NCBI GenBank assembly: GCA_019636945.1
Contig: JAHBWO010000010.1
Coordinates: forward strand, 1 to 48,853
Reading direction: 5' to 3'
DNA length: 48,853 nucleotides
Source of the DNA: Nitrospira sp.
GTDB lineage: Bacteria > Nitrospirota > Nitrospiria > Nitrospirales > Nitrospiraceae
Every line of letters starts with the position of its first letter. Positions within the stretch are counted from its first letter, which is position 1. Made by a program: the position numbers and the translations under genes. This document shows positions 1 through 7,896 of this stretch, piece after piece. The notes below the pieces were generated by a model. That model ran no database searches, was not told the DNA's origin, and was given only the letters and a program-made list of their open reading frames with translations.

Positions 1-1
1 T

Positions 2-376
2 ACAGCGACGCCATTGGCTCCTCATACGGCCGCAGAAGTCGAAGCGGCGATTTATGAGGAGGTTGAGCGGCTGAAGCAGGAGCCGGTCTCGGCACAGGAG
101 CTGGAGAAAGTGCTCAATAACTTGGATGCAGATCTCGTGCGTGGACTGCGATCCAACAGTGGATTGGCGTCTCAACTGGCTCTGTACCAGGCGGTTGCCG
201 GCGATTGGCGCTACATTCTGACGTCACGCGACAATGTGGGTAAGGTGACGGCTGCCGATGTCCGGCGAGTCGCCGCGCAATACTTTACCAGGTCGAATCG
301 GACCGTCGCGGTGTTGGTCAAGAAAAGTCTCGGTAAAAGTGTGACCGCCATGTCGGGCAACGAGGTGCAGCCATGA
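2..376 (+). CDS. M16 family zinc peptidase, C-terminal part (5' truncated by window edge)
   Basis: This is the last ~124 codons of a pitrilysin/insulinase-type (M16) peptidase. The frame is open to the left edge, so the true start and the zinc-binding half lie outside the window. The visible part has the helical C-terminal M16 pattern: a region equivalent to 'PVSAQELEKVLNNLDADLVR', a Leu-rich helix, then a 'VTAADVRRVAAQYF' helix and the closing strand 'RTVAVLVKK'. It ends in an ATGA overlap with a second M16 gene. That is the usual arrangement for bacterial M16 pairs, where one subunit carries HXXEH and the other supplies substrate-binding residues. Family assignment is firm; whether this copy holds the HXXEH cannot be seen. 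Confidence 0.85.
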   Translation, partial: TATPLAPHTAAEVEAAIYEEVERLKQEPVSAQELEKVLNNLDADLVRGLRSNSGLASQLALYQAVAGDWRYILTSRDNVGKVTAADVRRVAAQYFTRSNRTVAVLVKKSLGKSVTAMSGNEVQP

Positions 377-1845
377 GGATAGTGAGGGGTGAGGGGCAAG
401 GGGTGAAGGGATGGAGAATCACTGCTTTGTTAGGGATGGCCGTATTGCTGGCTTCAGCCGTCACGGTCTCTGCCGGTGAACCGGTACTCGGTGATCCTCG
501 ATCCATGGCGTTTCAACCCGTGGAATTTTCACCGCCGGAGCCGGATCGGGTGGTTCTCGAGAACGGCATGGTCGTCTATCTTCTGGAAGACCATGAGTTG
601 CCGCTTGTGTCGGTGACGGTCACGATGCGAACCGGGAGTTGGCTTGATCCGATCGACAAGATCGGATTGGCATCTATGACCGGTGCGGTCATGCGGACGG
701 GCGGTGGAGGAGGACTGTCGGCCGAGCAAGTCGATGCGGAGTTAGAGCAATTCGCGGGCGATGTGAGCATCGGAATCGGTCGGCAATCAGGGTCGGCGTC
801 GTTGGATGTGTTGAGCAAAGATGTCCCTCGTGGGTTGGAAATCTTGGCCGGTCTCTTGCGAAGACCTGCGTTTGACCCGGCTCGCGTGGAGCTCGCTAAG
901 CTGCAAGCGATCGAAGGGATTCGCCGAAGGCAGGATCATCCGGGGTCCATTGTCGGTCGAGAATTTGCCAAGGTGCTCTATGGGCCCGATCATCCCAGTG
1001 CCCGAGAAAGCTCGCTGGATTCGATCATACGGATGACGAGGGACGATCTGGTTACCTTTCATCGCGATACGATTCATCCCAATGGGATGATTCTCGGTGT
1101 GACCGGCGACTTCAAAAAAGATGAGATGCTGGCCGCACTGCGCAAAGTATTCGGAGACTGGAAAAAGGGAACGGTGCCGGAATTGAGGATTGCTGATGTG
1201 CCGGAAGCGGAGCCGTCCAGGCCGGTGGTCAGGTTCGTCAGTAAGGAGACGTCGCAGACCCATCTTCGTCTGGGACATCTCTCGATCAAGGAGAATGATC
1301 CCGACTACGTCGCCTTGGCCATCGCCAACGACATCTTAGGAGGAAGTTCGTTTCGCAGTCGCCTGTTCAATGATGTGAGGACCAAACGCGGGCTGGCCTA
1401 TTCCGTCGGCAGCCGTCTCAATACAGGCACGCACGACCAAGGGGTTTGGCTGATGCGGGCGGAAACGAAACTGACCTCCACGCAGGAAGTGATCGAGCGG
1501 TTTGTGGCGAATATCGAACGGATGCGTGCGGAGCCGGTGAGCGATACGGAACTGGCCGAGGCGAAGGAAGCCTACGTGAATTCGTTCGTGTTCTCCTTTG
1601 CCAGTCCTTCGGCGATTGTCAGCCGGTTGGTCGAGTTAGAGTATGATGGGTTGCCGAAGGACTTTCTGCAGCAGCTGCGCGCTAAGGTCGTGTCGTTGAC
1701 CAAGGAGGAGGTTCAGGCTGCGGCCAAGAGACATTTGCGCCCGGATCGTTTGAAGATTGTGGCGGTTGGATCCGGTGAGGCCCTGCCGAAAGCCTTGGCG
1801 ACGTTCGGAGAGGTGAAGGAGATCACGCTGAGCCCGGAAGGGTGA
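373..1845 (+). CDS. M16 family peptidase-like subunit, exported, without HXXEH
   Basis: 490 residues with an N-terminal signal-like segment (hydrophobic stretch around residues 16-35, Ala-X-Ala-type end before GEPVLGD), so probably periplasmic. The two-domain M16 fold is recognisable. Where active members have HXXEH after 'GLA', this protein reads 'GLASMTGAVM', so the zinc site is absent. The C-terminal domain keeps the 'RGLAYSVGSRL' segment with the R/Y pair used for substrate binding. It overlaps the upstream M16 gene by ATGA and has GAGGTG just before its ATG. The most likely role is the non-catalytic partner of the upstream subunit in a periplasmic heterodimer; this is inference from known M16 pairs. 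Confidence 0.9.
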   Translation: MRIVRGEGQGVKGWRITALLGMAVLLASAVTVSAGEPVLGDPRSMAFQPVEFSPPEPDRVVLENGMVVYLLEDHELPLVSVTVTMRTGSWLDPIDKIGLASMTGAVMRTGGGGGLSAEQVDAELEQFAGDVSIGIGRQSGSASLDVLSKDVPRGLEILAGLLRRPAFDPARVELAKLQAIEGIRRRQDHPGSIVGREFAKVLYGPDHPSARESSLDSIIRMTRDDLVTFHRDTIHPNGMILGVTGDFKKDEMLAALRKVFGDWKKGTVPELRIADVPEAEPSRPVVRFVSKETSQTHLRLGHLSIKENDPDYVALAIANDILGGSSFRSRLFNDVRTKRGLAYSVGSRLNTGTHDQGVWLMRAETKLTSTQEVIERFVANIERMRAEPVSDTELAEAKEAYVNSFVFSFASPSAIVSRLVELEYDGLPKDFLQQLRAKVVSLTKEEVQAAAKRHLRPDRLKIVAVGSGEALPKALATFGEVKEITLSPEG

Positions 1846-1931
1846 AGAGGGACGCGGCGGCTAGCCCGTTCGTTTTGGCGTATCGCCATGCGTTCGTATC
1901 AGTATGGCTGTCGGCATCATTACCGACATAG

Positions 1932-1983
1932 CAGCACGCTCCTCTAAGGCTGCGGCCTTGGGCCGCAATGCCGTCGCGTGCTG
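1932..1983. repeat. Nested inverted repeat between the M16 and MBL genes
   Basis: Outer arms CAGCACGC (1932-1939) and GCGTGCTG (1976-1983) are perfect reverse complements. Inside them TGCGGCC (1951-1957) and GGCCGCA (1961-1967) form a second perfect hairpin with a 3-nt loop. No T-run follows, so a classical intrinsic terminator is not supported. The 252-bp gap continues with two GTCGAC palindromes (2003-2008, 2015-2020). It could be a REP-like element, a structured RNA or a rho-assisted 3' end. Confidence 0.5.
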
Positions 1984-2097
1984 AGGCATCTTGCTCATGA
2001 AGGTCGACTCGCGACGTCGACGCCACAAAGCACGGACTCGCCACCATGCGTAGGGTTGGGATAAGGGGAAAAAGAACTCACCGCCGAGGGCTAATTC

Positions 2098-2940
2098 ATG
2101 CCGCTTGAAGATGATTTTTGTGACATCCTGAAAAAGTCCCGTGCCGGACAGGGCTTGTCCGTCGGCGATGTGGCCCGCATGACGGGATTGCCCGGTGGCG
2201 ATATCACGGCGCTGGAACGTGGCGATCAGCCGCGAGACCGCACGGAGGTGCGTGCGCTGGCCACGGCGTTGGGCTTGCGTCCGGAGCCGCTGGCGCAGAT
2301 CGCGATCGATAAGTGGGAGCCGGTTGCCCAAGGCATGCCGCCATGGGTGGAGGTGGTGCAGGGGTCCATCAACGGGTATGGCGTCCAGGGATACCTCCTG
2401 CACGATGAGGGGGAAGCGCTGCTGGTGGATACCGCCTATAACGCGCCGGCCATGCTGGATCAGCTTCGCCGTCGCGGGTTGAGACTACTCGGCATCTGTT
2501 TGACGCATGGCCATGCGGATCATGCCGAGGGGATTGAGCAGATTCTTAACCGGTATGAAGTTCCCGTCTACCTCGGGCCAGAGGATGTGGAGCTGCTCAG
2601 TTGGCGACCGCGGCGGGAATTGCTGGTGGTCCCGGACAATGATCTCATGATCCGGTTCGGCCGTCGCACGCTCCGATGTATGACGACGCCCGGGCATACG
2701 CCGGGAGGGATCTGTTACTGCGCGGATGATGCCCAGTGGCCGGTCTGCTTCGTCGGGGATACGCTCTTTGCCGGATCGATCGGACGGTCCAATCCCAAAG
2801 AGTTGTACCCATCACATCTCAATTCAGTCACCCACCGCGTGCTGAAACTCTCGCCGGACTATCGTCTTCTGCCCGGCCATGGACCTGCTACGACTGTCGA
2901 GGAAGAACTCGAGCACAATCCGTTTGCAGCGCTTCCATAA
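2098..2940 (+). CDS. MBL-fold hydrolase with N-terminal XRE-type helix-turn-helix
   Basis: 280 residues. Residues ~10-65 look like a Cro/C1-type helix-turn-helix ('GLSVGDVARMTGL' then 'ITALERGDQ'). The rest is a glyoxalase-II-like metallo-beta-lactamase fold with the complete metal set: HGHADH (about residue 138), a later His in 'TPGHTPGG', Asp in 'FVGDTLFAG' and the last His in 'LLPGHGP'. The hydrolase half is expected to bind two metals and cleave a thioester or phosphate ester; the substrate is unknown. GAGGG lies just upstream of the ATG. The HTH may make it a ligand-sensing regulator or only a structural domain. The next gene, a membrane protease, starts 6 bp downstream, suggesting cotranscription. 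Confidence 0.88.
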   Translation: MPLEDDFCDILKKSRAGQGLSVGDVARMTGLPGGDITALERGDQPRDRTEVRALATALGLRPEPLAQIAIDKWEPVAQGMPPWVEVVQGSINGYGVQGYLLHDEGEALLVDTAYNAPAMLDQLRRRGLRLLGICLTHGHADHAEGIEQILNRYEVPVYLGPEDVELLSWRPRRELLVVPDNDLMIRFGRRTLRCMTTPGHTPGGICYCADDAQWPVCFVGDTLFAGSIGRSNPKELYPSHLNSVTHRVLKLSPDYRLLPGHGPATTVEEELEHNPFAALP

Positions 2941-2946
2941 TGCAGA

Positions 2947-3933
2947 GTGATTATGAATGGTTTGGGGCGAGAGGAATATCGAGACCGTGAGAACGGGACT
3001 GTTCTTGATGTGGGGGAACAGCCTCCACCCCAGATCGTCGATGTCACGGAGGACGAAGACGAGGGTGCGTCGTCGTTTTTTTCCAAATGGACGCTTCCGA
3101 TTGTCCTCTTCCTCCTGACGGTCTTTACGACGCTGTGGGCCGGGGCCTACCAAACGTACAATGGTCCGGCGCGCGGCCCGTTGAATTTTCTCCTGACATC
3201 TCCTGAGCTGCTCTGGCGAGGCATTCCGTTTGCCGGGGCCTTACTCTTTATCCTCACCACGCATGAGTTGGGACATTATGTGCTGTCGAAGATCCATCGA
3301 GTACCTGCCTCCCTGCCGCTGTTCATCCCGGGGCCGCCGTATTTCATCGGAACGTTCGGCGCCATCATTCGTATGCGGGGGCCGATTCTGAGCCGCCGTG
3401 CGCTGTTCGACATCGGCGTCGCCGGTCCTTTGGCCGGATTTGTGGTTGCTGTCGCTGCGCTGATCGTTGGATTGAATCTGTCGACGGTGGTGGATCGAAC
3501 CGCCACGTTGGGATTGCAGCTCGGTGAACCGTTGCTCCTCCAATTCATGTCCTGGCTCATCATCGGGCCGCTCCCGCCGGAGGCTGATGTGGTGCTCCAC
3601 CCGATCGGGTTTGCAGCTTGGTTCGGTCTGTTTGTGACGTCGCTCAATCTGTTGCCCATCGGCCAGCTGGACGGTGGCCATGTCGCCTATGCCCTTTGGG
3701 GGCGGCGACAACGAACCATGGCGCTGGCGTTTCTTCCGGTCCTCTTAGCCTTAGGATTTTTCGGCTGGCCCGGCTGGTTCCTCTGGGCCTTTATGGCGGG
3801 CTTGTGGGGCCTCGGCCATCCACCAGTCCTAGACCCGCACATCCCGTTGGGGCGTAACCGGACGATCGTCGGCTGGATCGCGTTGGCCGTGTTTATCGTC
3901 ACCTTCGTGCCGGTGCCGTTTTCCGTCCACTGA
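2947..3933 (+). CDS. Site-2-protease-type (M50) membrane metalloprotease
   Basis: 328 residues, or 326 if the ATG at 2953 is used instead of GTG 2947. An acidic cytoplasmic N-terminus is followed by several membrane segments. The first M50 motif is HELGH in 'TTHELGHYV' and the second is 'LLPIGQLDGGHV', which supplies the Asp ligand. The 'IPGPPYFIGTFGAIIRMR' stretch is typical of the EGY1/S2P subgroup found in bacteria and chloroplasts. These enzymes cleave transmembrane helices of regulatory or other membrane proteins; the substrate here is unknown. It follows the MBL gene with a 6-bp gap. Confidence 0.92.
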   Translation: MIMNGLGREEYRDRENGTVLDVGEQPPPQIVDVTEDEDEGASSFFSKWTLPIVLFLLTVFTTLWAGAYQTYNGPARGPLNFLLTSPELLWRGIPFAGALLFILTTHELGHYVLSKIHRVPASLPLFIPGPPYFIGTFGAIIRMRGPILSRRALFDIGVAGPLAGFVVAVAALIVGLNLSTVVDRTATLGLQLGEPLLLQFMSWLIIGPLPPEADVVLHPIGFAAWFGLFVTSLNLLPIGQLDGGHVAYALWGRRQRTMALAFLPVLLALGFFGWPGWFLWAFMAGLWGLGHPPVLDPHIPLGRNRTIVGWIALAVFIVTFVPVPFSVH

Positions 3934-3959
3934 CCGGTTCTGAAAAGTTCACCGGTGGA
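3926..3959 (+). terminator. Possible 3' hairpin after the M50 gene
   Basis: Two copies of the palindrome ACCGGT (3933-3938 and 3951-3956) flank a 12-nt AT-rich loop. The stem is extended by TCCA/TGGA-type pairing outside. It begins over the stop codon of the protease gene. No U-tract is present, so termination is only plausible. The following 120 bp up to the convergent DUF5615 locus show no gene. Confidence 0.3.
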
Positions 3960-4083
3960 GTGCTCACCGAGTTGATTGCCTGGCTATAACGCGCACCGTA
4001 AGAATTCCACTAACCATCCCTTGCGGAAACCGGCGCCCTCTCACCGATTTGAAGTGACAGTTCTCCCTGAGCAGCCGGGTGCA

Positions 4084-4428
4084 TCAGCACGTTGAATCGC
4101 TGATTTCAATGATCGTCTCTCCTGACTTGAGGAGATGTTCTGCTGCCGGCCATGCGTTTGCCAGAATGGTTTTTAGCCTGGCGTTCGACGTGTTCCCGCA
4201 CGTCAGCCACAAGATCTGTGGGGGTGAGCCGAGTTGGGTGACGAGGTTGACCATGTCGTGGTCTTTGGTCAACAGAATCGCTCTTGCCTCTCGTGTTGAC
4301 AGAAAGATGTCTCGATCACGGGCGTCACGCAGTCGCAGGTCTCTCACTGCCACCGCTTCGATGTTGTAGGTCGAAGTAAGCCACTGAGCGATGAGGGGAG
4401 AGAGTTGCGCGTCAACTCAGATCTTCAC
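4084..4428 (-). pseudogene. DUF5615 (PIN-like) toxin gene with in-frame TGA at codon 4
   Basis: Read from GTG 4426-4428 the frame gives VKI, TGA (4417-4419), then VDAQLSPLIAQWL and continues to a normal end, 114 codons in all. DUF5615 proteins typically begin MKIWVDAQLSP, so the TGA sits exactly where Trp (TGG) is expected. The GTG overlaps the stop of the DUF433 gene (GTGA), showing that this is the original start. The rest looks intact, with 'VRDLRLRDARDRDIF', 'LLTKDHDMVNL' and 'LWLTCGNTSNARL'. An 89-residue product could still start at GTG 4353 but would lack the first strand and its acidic residue. Most likely the toxin has been inactivated by one substitution; readthrough or a sequencing error is possible. 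Confidence 0.8.
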
Positions 4429-4649
4429 GCGGCAAGAATGGGATGATTGAGACGACTACTGGCAAACTTCAGGCAGGCCGAAATGTCTTCGGCTTCGAGA
4501 TCAGGCAATTCCTCAAGGACTTGTTGTTGAGAGAGGCCGGCAGCGAGCAAATCCAATACATCGACGACGCGGATGCGCATCCCACGAATGCAGGGGCGTC
4601 CGCCACATTGCTCAGGGTTGACCGTGATACGTTCGACGAGTTCAGCCAC
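4425..4649 (-). CDS. DUF433 antitoxin-like protein
   Basis: 74 residues from a GTG start preceded by AGGAAG about 8 nt upstream. The sequence matches DUF433 (COG2442): 'RITVNPEQCGGRPCIRGMRIRV' followed by 'DVLDLLAAGLSQQQVLEELP' and 'DLEAEDISACLKFA'. This family forms a small DNA-binding helix-turn-helix and is nearly always paired with a DUF5615 PIN-like partner, as here. Its stop overlaps the partner's GTG start (GTGA), so translation is coupled. Probably an antitoxin and autorepressor. It remains intact although its partner carries a nonsense codon. Confidence 0.88.
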   Translation of the reverse strand: MAELVERITVNPEQCGGRPCIRGMRIRVVDVLDLLAAGLSQQQVLEELPDLEAEDISACLKFASSRLNHPILAA

Positions 4650-4887
4650 GGGGAAGGCTTCCTATGATGGTCATGGACGTGAGCTGGGTCTGCTACACGA
4701 GGGAGTCTACTGAAATGCGTGATTATTATCAACCAACCTGTGGGATTGCTGTACGAGTCAGCTTGACATGACTCCCCCGTTGGGAGACTTGTTGGAACTC
4801 AAGCCCCTTGAGAATGGTAGGGAGAGTGCGAAGCTATGGGGTCGGATATCTTTATGAGATCTCGATCCCCAGCTCGCATCTTGCCTT

Positions 4888-5304
4888 CTATGGGTTGGCT
4901 TTCAGCAGTTGGAGGAATGTTGCGACCGAGACGACCTCGACCGATCGGATGTGGTGGAGGCTCAGGAGATCGTCATCTCCGCTGACAATCCAGTGTACTC
5001 CTGCCGTTGCCGCACAGGTGATGAATTTGGCATCGTCCGGGTCTCGAACCTCGGGAACAGGTTTGTCGAGAGCTTTGACTGATTCTATAAAGGGGAGAAG
5101 TTCTTCCTCGACTATGCTTCGAATCTCAGTGGGGGTGAGTTCAAACTTAGGATAGGCCAGTACTCGAATGTATTCATCAAGTATGGGGGCTGAGACCACT
5201 GGGCGAAGACGACTGGATTGCCAGGCCGAGACGAGTTGGGAGGGTGGTCCTGAGAAGAGCAATCCTGAGATGACGACGTTTGTGTCGAGCACGGCGCGGA
5301 TCAT
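4888..5304 (-). CDS. PIN-domain toxin (VapC-like, COG1569 type)
   Basis: 138 residues. The PIN acidic site is visible: Asp7 in 'AVLDTNVVISGLL', Glu in 'PILDEYIRVL', Asp in 'RDPDDAKFI' and Asp in 'VSGDDDLL'. PIN toxins are Mg-dependent ribonucleases that usually cut tRNA or rRNA; the target here is unknown. The ATG overlaps the stop of the upstream AbrB-type gene (ATGA at 5301-5304), the standard antitoxin-toxin arrangement. All catalytic residues are present, so this module looks functional, unlike the adjacent DUF433/DUF5615 pair. Confidence 0.9.
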   Translation of the reverse strand: MIRAVLDTNVVISGLLFSGPPSQLVSAWQSSRLRPVVSAPILDEYIRVLAYPKFELTPTEIRSIVEEELLPFIESVKALDKPVPEVRDPDDAKFITCAATAGVHWIVSGDDDLLSLHHIRSVEVVSVATFLQLLKANP

Positions 5305-5549
5305 CGGCGACGGCCTCGGTGTCCTCGTGCCCAGGCGATGGCGCGATCGACGTCTTTCGGTTCAATCCCCAGTTCTTTGATCTTCCGCCGTATGGCTGCC
5401 AGTCGAGACCCTGTTTCTGTCATGGTGACGGGTTTGAGGATCAGCACCCCGTCTTTGGTGGTGACATCGAAGTACTCCGTGTCGGGAATCTCTTGCAGGG
5501 CTTTCTTGGGCAACGTGACTTGATTTTTCGAGGTCTTTTTGGCCAGCAT
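5301..5549 (-). CDS. AbrB/SpoVT-type antitoxin (VapB-like)
   Basis: 82 residues from ATG 5549, chosen because GGAGG lies 5 nt upstream; a longer frame from 5564 has no such site. The N-terminal swapped-hairpin DNA-binding motif is clear: 'KKTSKNQVTLPKKALQEIP' then 'YFDVTTKDGVLILKP'. The C-terminal ~35 residues are charged and helical and would bind and neutralise the PIN toxin. It is coupled to the toxin by ATGA. A 17-bp palindrome at 5568-5584 is a candidate operator for autoregulation. Confidence 0.87.
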   Translation of the reverse strand: MLAKKTSKNQVTLPKKALQEIPDTEYFDVTTKDGVLILKPVTMTETGSRLAAIRRKIKELGIEPKDVDRAIAWARGHRGRRR

Positions 5550-5567
5550 GCTTACCTCCAACAATGA

Positions 5568-5584
5568 AGTAAGGATATCTTACT
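5568..5584 (-). promoter_or_regulatory. Candidate operator/-10 region of the AbrB-PIN module
   Basis: AGTAAG-GATAT-CTTACT is a perfect 6-bp inverted repeat with a 5-nt centre, ending 18 bp upstream of the antitoxin ATG. On the minus strand it contains TAAGAT, a fair -10 hexamer, so a bound repressor would block transcription. Symmetry and position fit an autoregulated antitoxin; binding is inferred. The remaining ~275 bp up to the next gene show nothing further. Confidence 0.45.
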
Positions 5585-5861
5585 CCACGGTATCCTGGCA
5601 AGGCTGAAGCCATAAGGGAGTGGATCCTTCTTCGGGAGTCCTCCATCTCTAGCTGCTGTGATTGCACCTCTCTTGCGTCGGAGAGGGCGTTCATCGACCG
5701 TTCTGTACCCTGATGCCACTAGCGCGCTATAGCCACTCCGGCCTCTCTATCATCGAGTACAGCAGATCATTCGCTATCGAATGCGGACTCTTTTCTGCTG
5801 ACTGCCGAAGTATTCTTCAGATTTCCTTGTCCGAATCCTCTGTCGATCCTAAAGTTGGGGC

Positions 5862-6614
5862 ATGATTGTTAAAGAAACACCTACGACACATTGTCCGAAA
5901 TGCCGGGCTGAACGGTCTGAAGAGGCAACAGAATGCGTGCGTTGCGGGATTATCCTTGCGAAGTACCGGCCAAGTCTAGCGAGAGCTCTGGCCTCACCAC
6001 CTTCGCTGTCGGGTACAAGCCCTCGGTTGCTTGTGACAGCAAAGGAATGGCTGATTGAGTCTGATACGACCAGTGATTCGATGACGTTTTACGGTCGAGC
6101 GGCGGTGTTCGTGGCCATGGTTTGGTGGGGCTGGGCATTCATGACCAATCCGCTTGAGACGAATTACACCGGCGAGTCATTTCTTCATCTCATCAATCTG
6201 CCGTTTCATGAAGCCGGCCATGTGATCTTCATGCCGTTCGGTCGCTTCATGACGATTCTCGGAGGAACACTTGGTCAGATTCTCATGCCGATGATCTGTC
6301 TCGGGACGTTCCTGGGGAAGACCCGCGACCCGTTCGGTGCTGCGGTGGCCTTGTGGTGGACAGCGGAGAGCCTGATGGATATCGCACCCTACATCAATGA
6401 TGCGCGCGCGATGGATCTGATGCTACTCGGTGGAGTCACCGGCAAGGAAACGGACGGGCATGACTGGAACAACATTCTGACGGTGCTGGACTTGTTGGAG
6501 TGGGATCATCGCTTGGCTCACTTGACCTACACTCTTGGAATACTTCTGATGCTCGCTTCCTTCCTCTGGGGAGGCACTCTCTTGCTGCGTCACTCTCGCC
6601 GACTCTGGGAATAG
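5862..6614 (+). CDS. Zinc-ribbon membrane protein with HEAGH motif (M50-like)
   Basis: 250 residues. The N-terminus holds a CxxC-x10-CxxC zinc ribbon (C11, C14, C25, C28). After a ~45-residue linker come about four hydrophobic segments. 'INLPFHEAGHVIFMPFGRF' contains HExxH within a membrane segment, as in M50 proteases, followed by 'ILGGTLGQILMPMI'. 'ALWWTAESLMDIAPYINDAR' may contribute a further polar intramembrane face. No DGGH motif is seen, so proteolytic activity is not established. The downstream outer-membrane protein starts about 78 bp later on the same strand. Function unknown; possibly an intramembrane metalloprotein. Confidence 0.8.
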   Translation: MIVKETPTTHCPKCRAERSEEATECVRCGIILAKYRPSLARALASPPSLSGTSPRLLVTAKEWLIESDTTSDSMTFYGRAAVFVAMVWWGWAFMTNPLETNYTGESFLHLINLPFHEAGHVIFMPFGRFMTILGGTLGQILMPMICLGTFLGKTRDPFGAAVALWWTAESLMDIAPYINDARAMDLMLLGGVTGKETDGHDWNNILTVLDLLEWDHRLAHLTYTLGILLMLASFLWGGTLLLRHSRRLWE

Positions 6615-6691
6615 CGATCCCTCCTTGCGTGGGTGTGCCAACTCTCTTACGATGTCCCACCAGACCAATCAAATGTGAGGAGTCACAGGTC

Positions 6692-7873
6692 GTGTCACGG
6701 ATCACTCTCCTGTCAACGGTTTGTCTCGTCGTGGCAGGGTTGACTACATCAGTCTTTGGTCAAGAACCAGGACATCCAACCGATCTTGCATCTAATAAGC
6801 CTACGGCCACAGGTTCATCGTGGCACTATGGAGCCTATGTCGATGTCGGGTATGTCGGAAATTTTAATTTTCCCGACAATCATCTTTGGCGGCATCGCGC
6901 CACGGCGGCTCATCACAACGAGCTCTCTCTCAACATGGGACTGGCCTATGTGCAGAAGGATGCGAGAGAGACGTCACGTTGGGGCATGGAACTGGGTTTC
7001 CAGGGAGGGCGAGACTCTGAAGAGTTTGCGTTCTTAGTGGGCGAGAGACGCGTCGAGGGATCGGATGTGCTTCGACATCTTCATCGTGCGAATGTGTCGT
7101 ATCTTGCTCCGGTCGGCAAAGGGCTGACGATCACCGCCGGCCTGTTCAACAGTTTGATGGGGTATGAGTCGCTCTATGCAAAGGACAATGCCAACTACAC
7201 GCGATCATGGATTGCGGACAACACGCCGTACATGATGTTCGGGGTGAATGCCCAGTATCCTGTGAGCGACGCTCTCACCGTCACGGCCTTTATCGTGAAC
7301 AGTTATTATCATCTCGCCCATCCTAACGATCACCCCAGTTATGGAGGTCGATGGATCTGGAAAGCCACACCACGATTCACCATCATGCAGACACTGTATG
7401 CAGGGCCGGACCAACCAAATACGTCGATGGAGTTCTGGCGATTGTACGGCAATCAGATTCTAGAATGGAAAGGCGACGACGTGATTATCGCGGCGTCTCT
7501 CGATGTTGGAACTGAACGCATTGCAAGTCAGTCGGGTCATCCCCGAGCCTTTGTCATGGGAGGAAACCTGGTCGTCAGGTGGCATGTCGCCGGACCGTGG
7601 TCTGTGGCGCTGCGGCCTGAATTCTACTGGGATCGGAACGGTCGCTGGACAGGGGCTGAACAGTTCGTGAAGGCCATTACTTCCACAGTCGAGTACCAGC
7701 TTCCCCATAAATGGACGAATACGATCGTGCGGGTTGAGCATCGGTATGACGACTCCACCGGGGCAGGAGGTGGCTTTTTCAAGAGCGGCGAGATCCGTCC
7801 CGGGGTTCCCGGCATTGTGCCGGGACAACATCTTTTCTTACTGGGAGTCTTGGTGAGCTTCGATTCACTCTAA
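6692..7873 (+). CDS. Outer-membrane beta-barrel (porin-like) protein
   Basis: 393 residues from GTG 6692, with TGAGGAG about 10 nt upstream. The long upstream frame extension overlaps the preceding gene and is not needed. A signal peptide is evident ('RITLLSTVCLVVAGLTTSVFG', cleaved near GQEPG). The mature part has alternating polar/aromatic strands and short turns: 'GAYVDVGYVGNFNFPDN', 'ELSLNMGLAYVQKDA', 'RWGMELGFQGGRD', 'LTITAGLFNSLMGYESL'. It resembles the OmpL-like/beta-barrel porin-2 group ('GYESLYAKDNANYTRSW'). It probably forms an outer-membrane channel; substrate unknown. The convergent lipoprotein gene ends 23 bp further on. Confidence 0.82.
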   Translation: MSRITLLSTVCLVVAGLTTSVFGQEPGHPTDLASNKPTATGSSWHYGAYVDVGYVGNFNFPDNHLWRHRATAAHHNELSLNMGLAYVQKDARETSRWGMELGFQGGRDSEEFAFLVGERRVEGSDVLRHLHRANVSYLAPVGKGLTITAGLFNSLMGYESLYAKDNANYTRSWIADNTPYMMFGVNAQYPVSDALTVTAFIVNSYYHLAHPNDHPSYGGRWIWKATPRFTIMQTLYAGPDQPNTSMEFWRLYGNQILEWKGDDVIIAASLDVGTERIASQSGHPRAFVMGGNLVVRWHVAGPWSVALRPEFYWDRNGRWTGAEQFVKAITSTVEYQLPHKWTNTIVRVEHRYDDSTGAGGGFFKSGEIRPGVPGIVPGQHLFLLGVLVSFDSL

Positions 7874-7896
7874 CCCTCTGTCGCGTGAGACCAGTA

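Noticed and set aside
787..1278. 163-codon minus-strand frame inside the second M16 gene
   Set aside because: Fully antisense to a clear M16 protein; no motif or start signal.
1861..2403. 180-codon minus-strand frame across the intergenic gap into the MBL gene
   Set aside because: Mostly antisense to the well-supported HTH-MBL gene; no ribosome site and an Arg/His-rich composition typical of an antisense reading.
3241..3711. 156-codon minus-strand frame inside the M50 gene
   Set aside because: Antisense to membrane segments; the product is highly polar and low in information.
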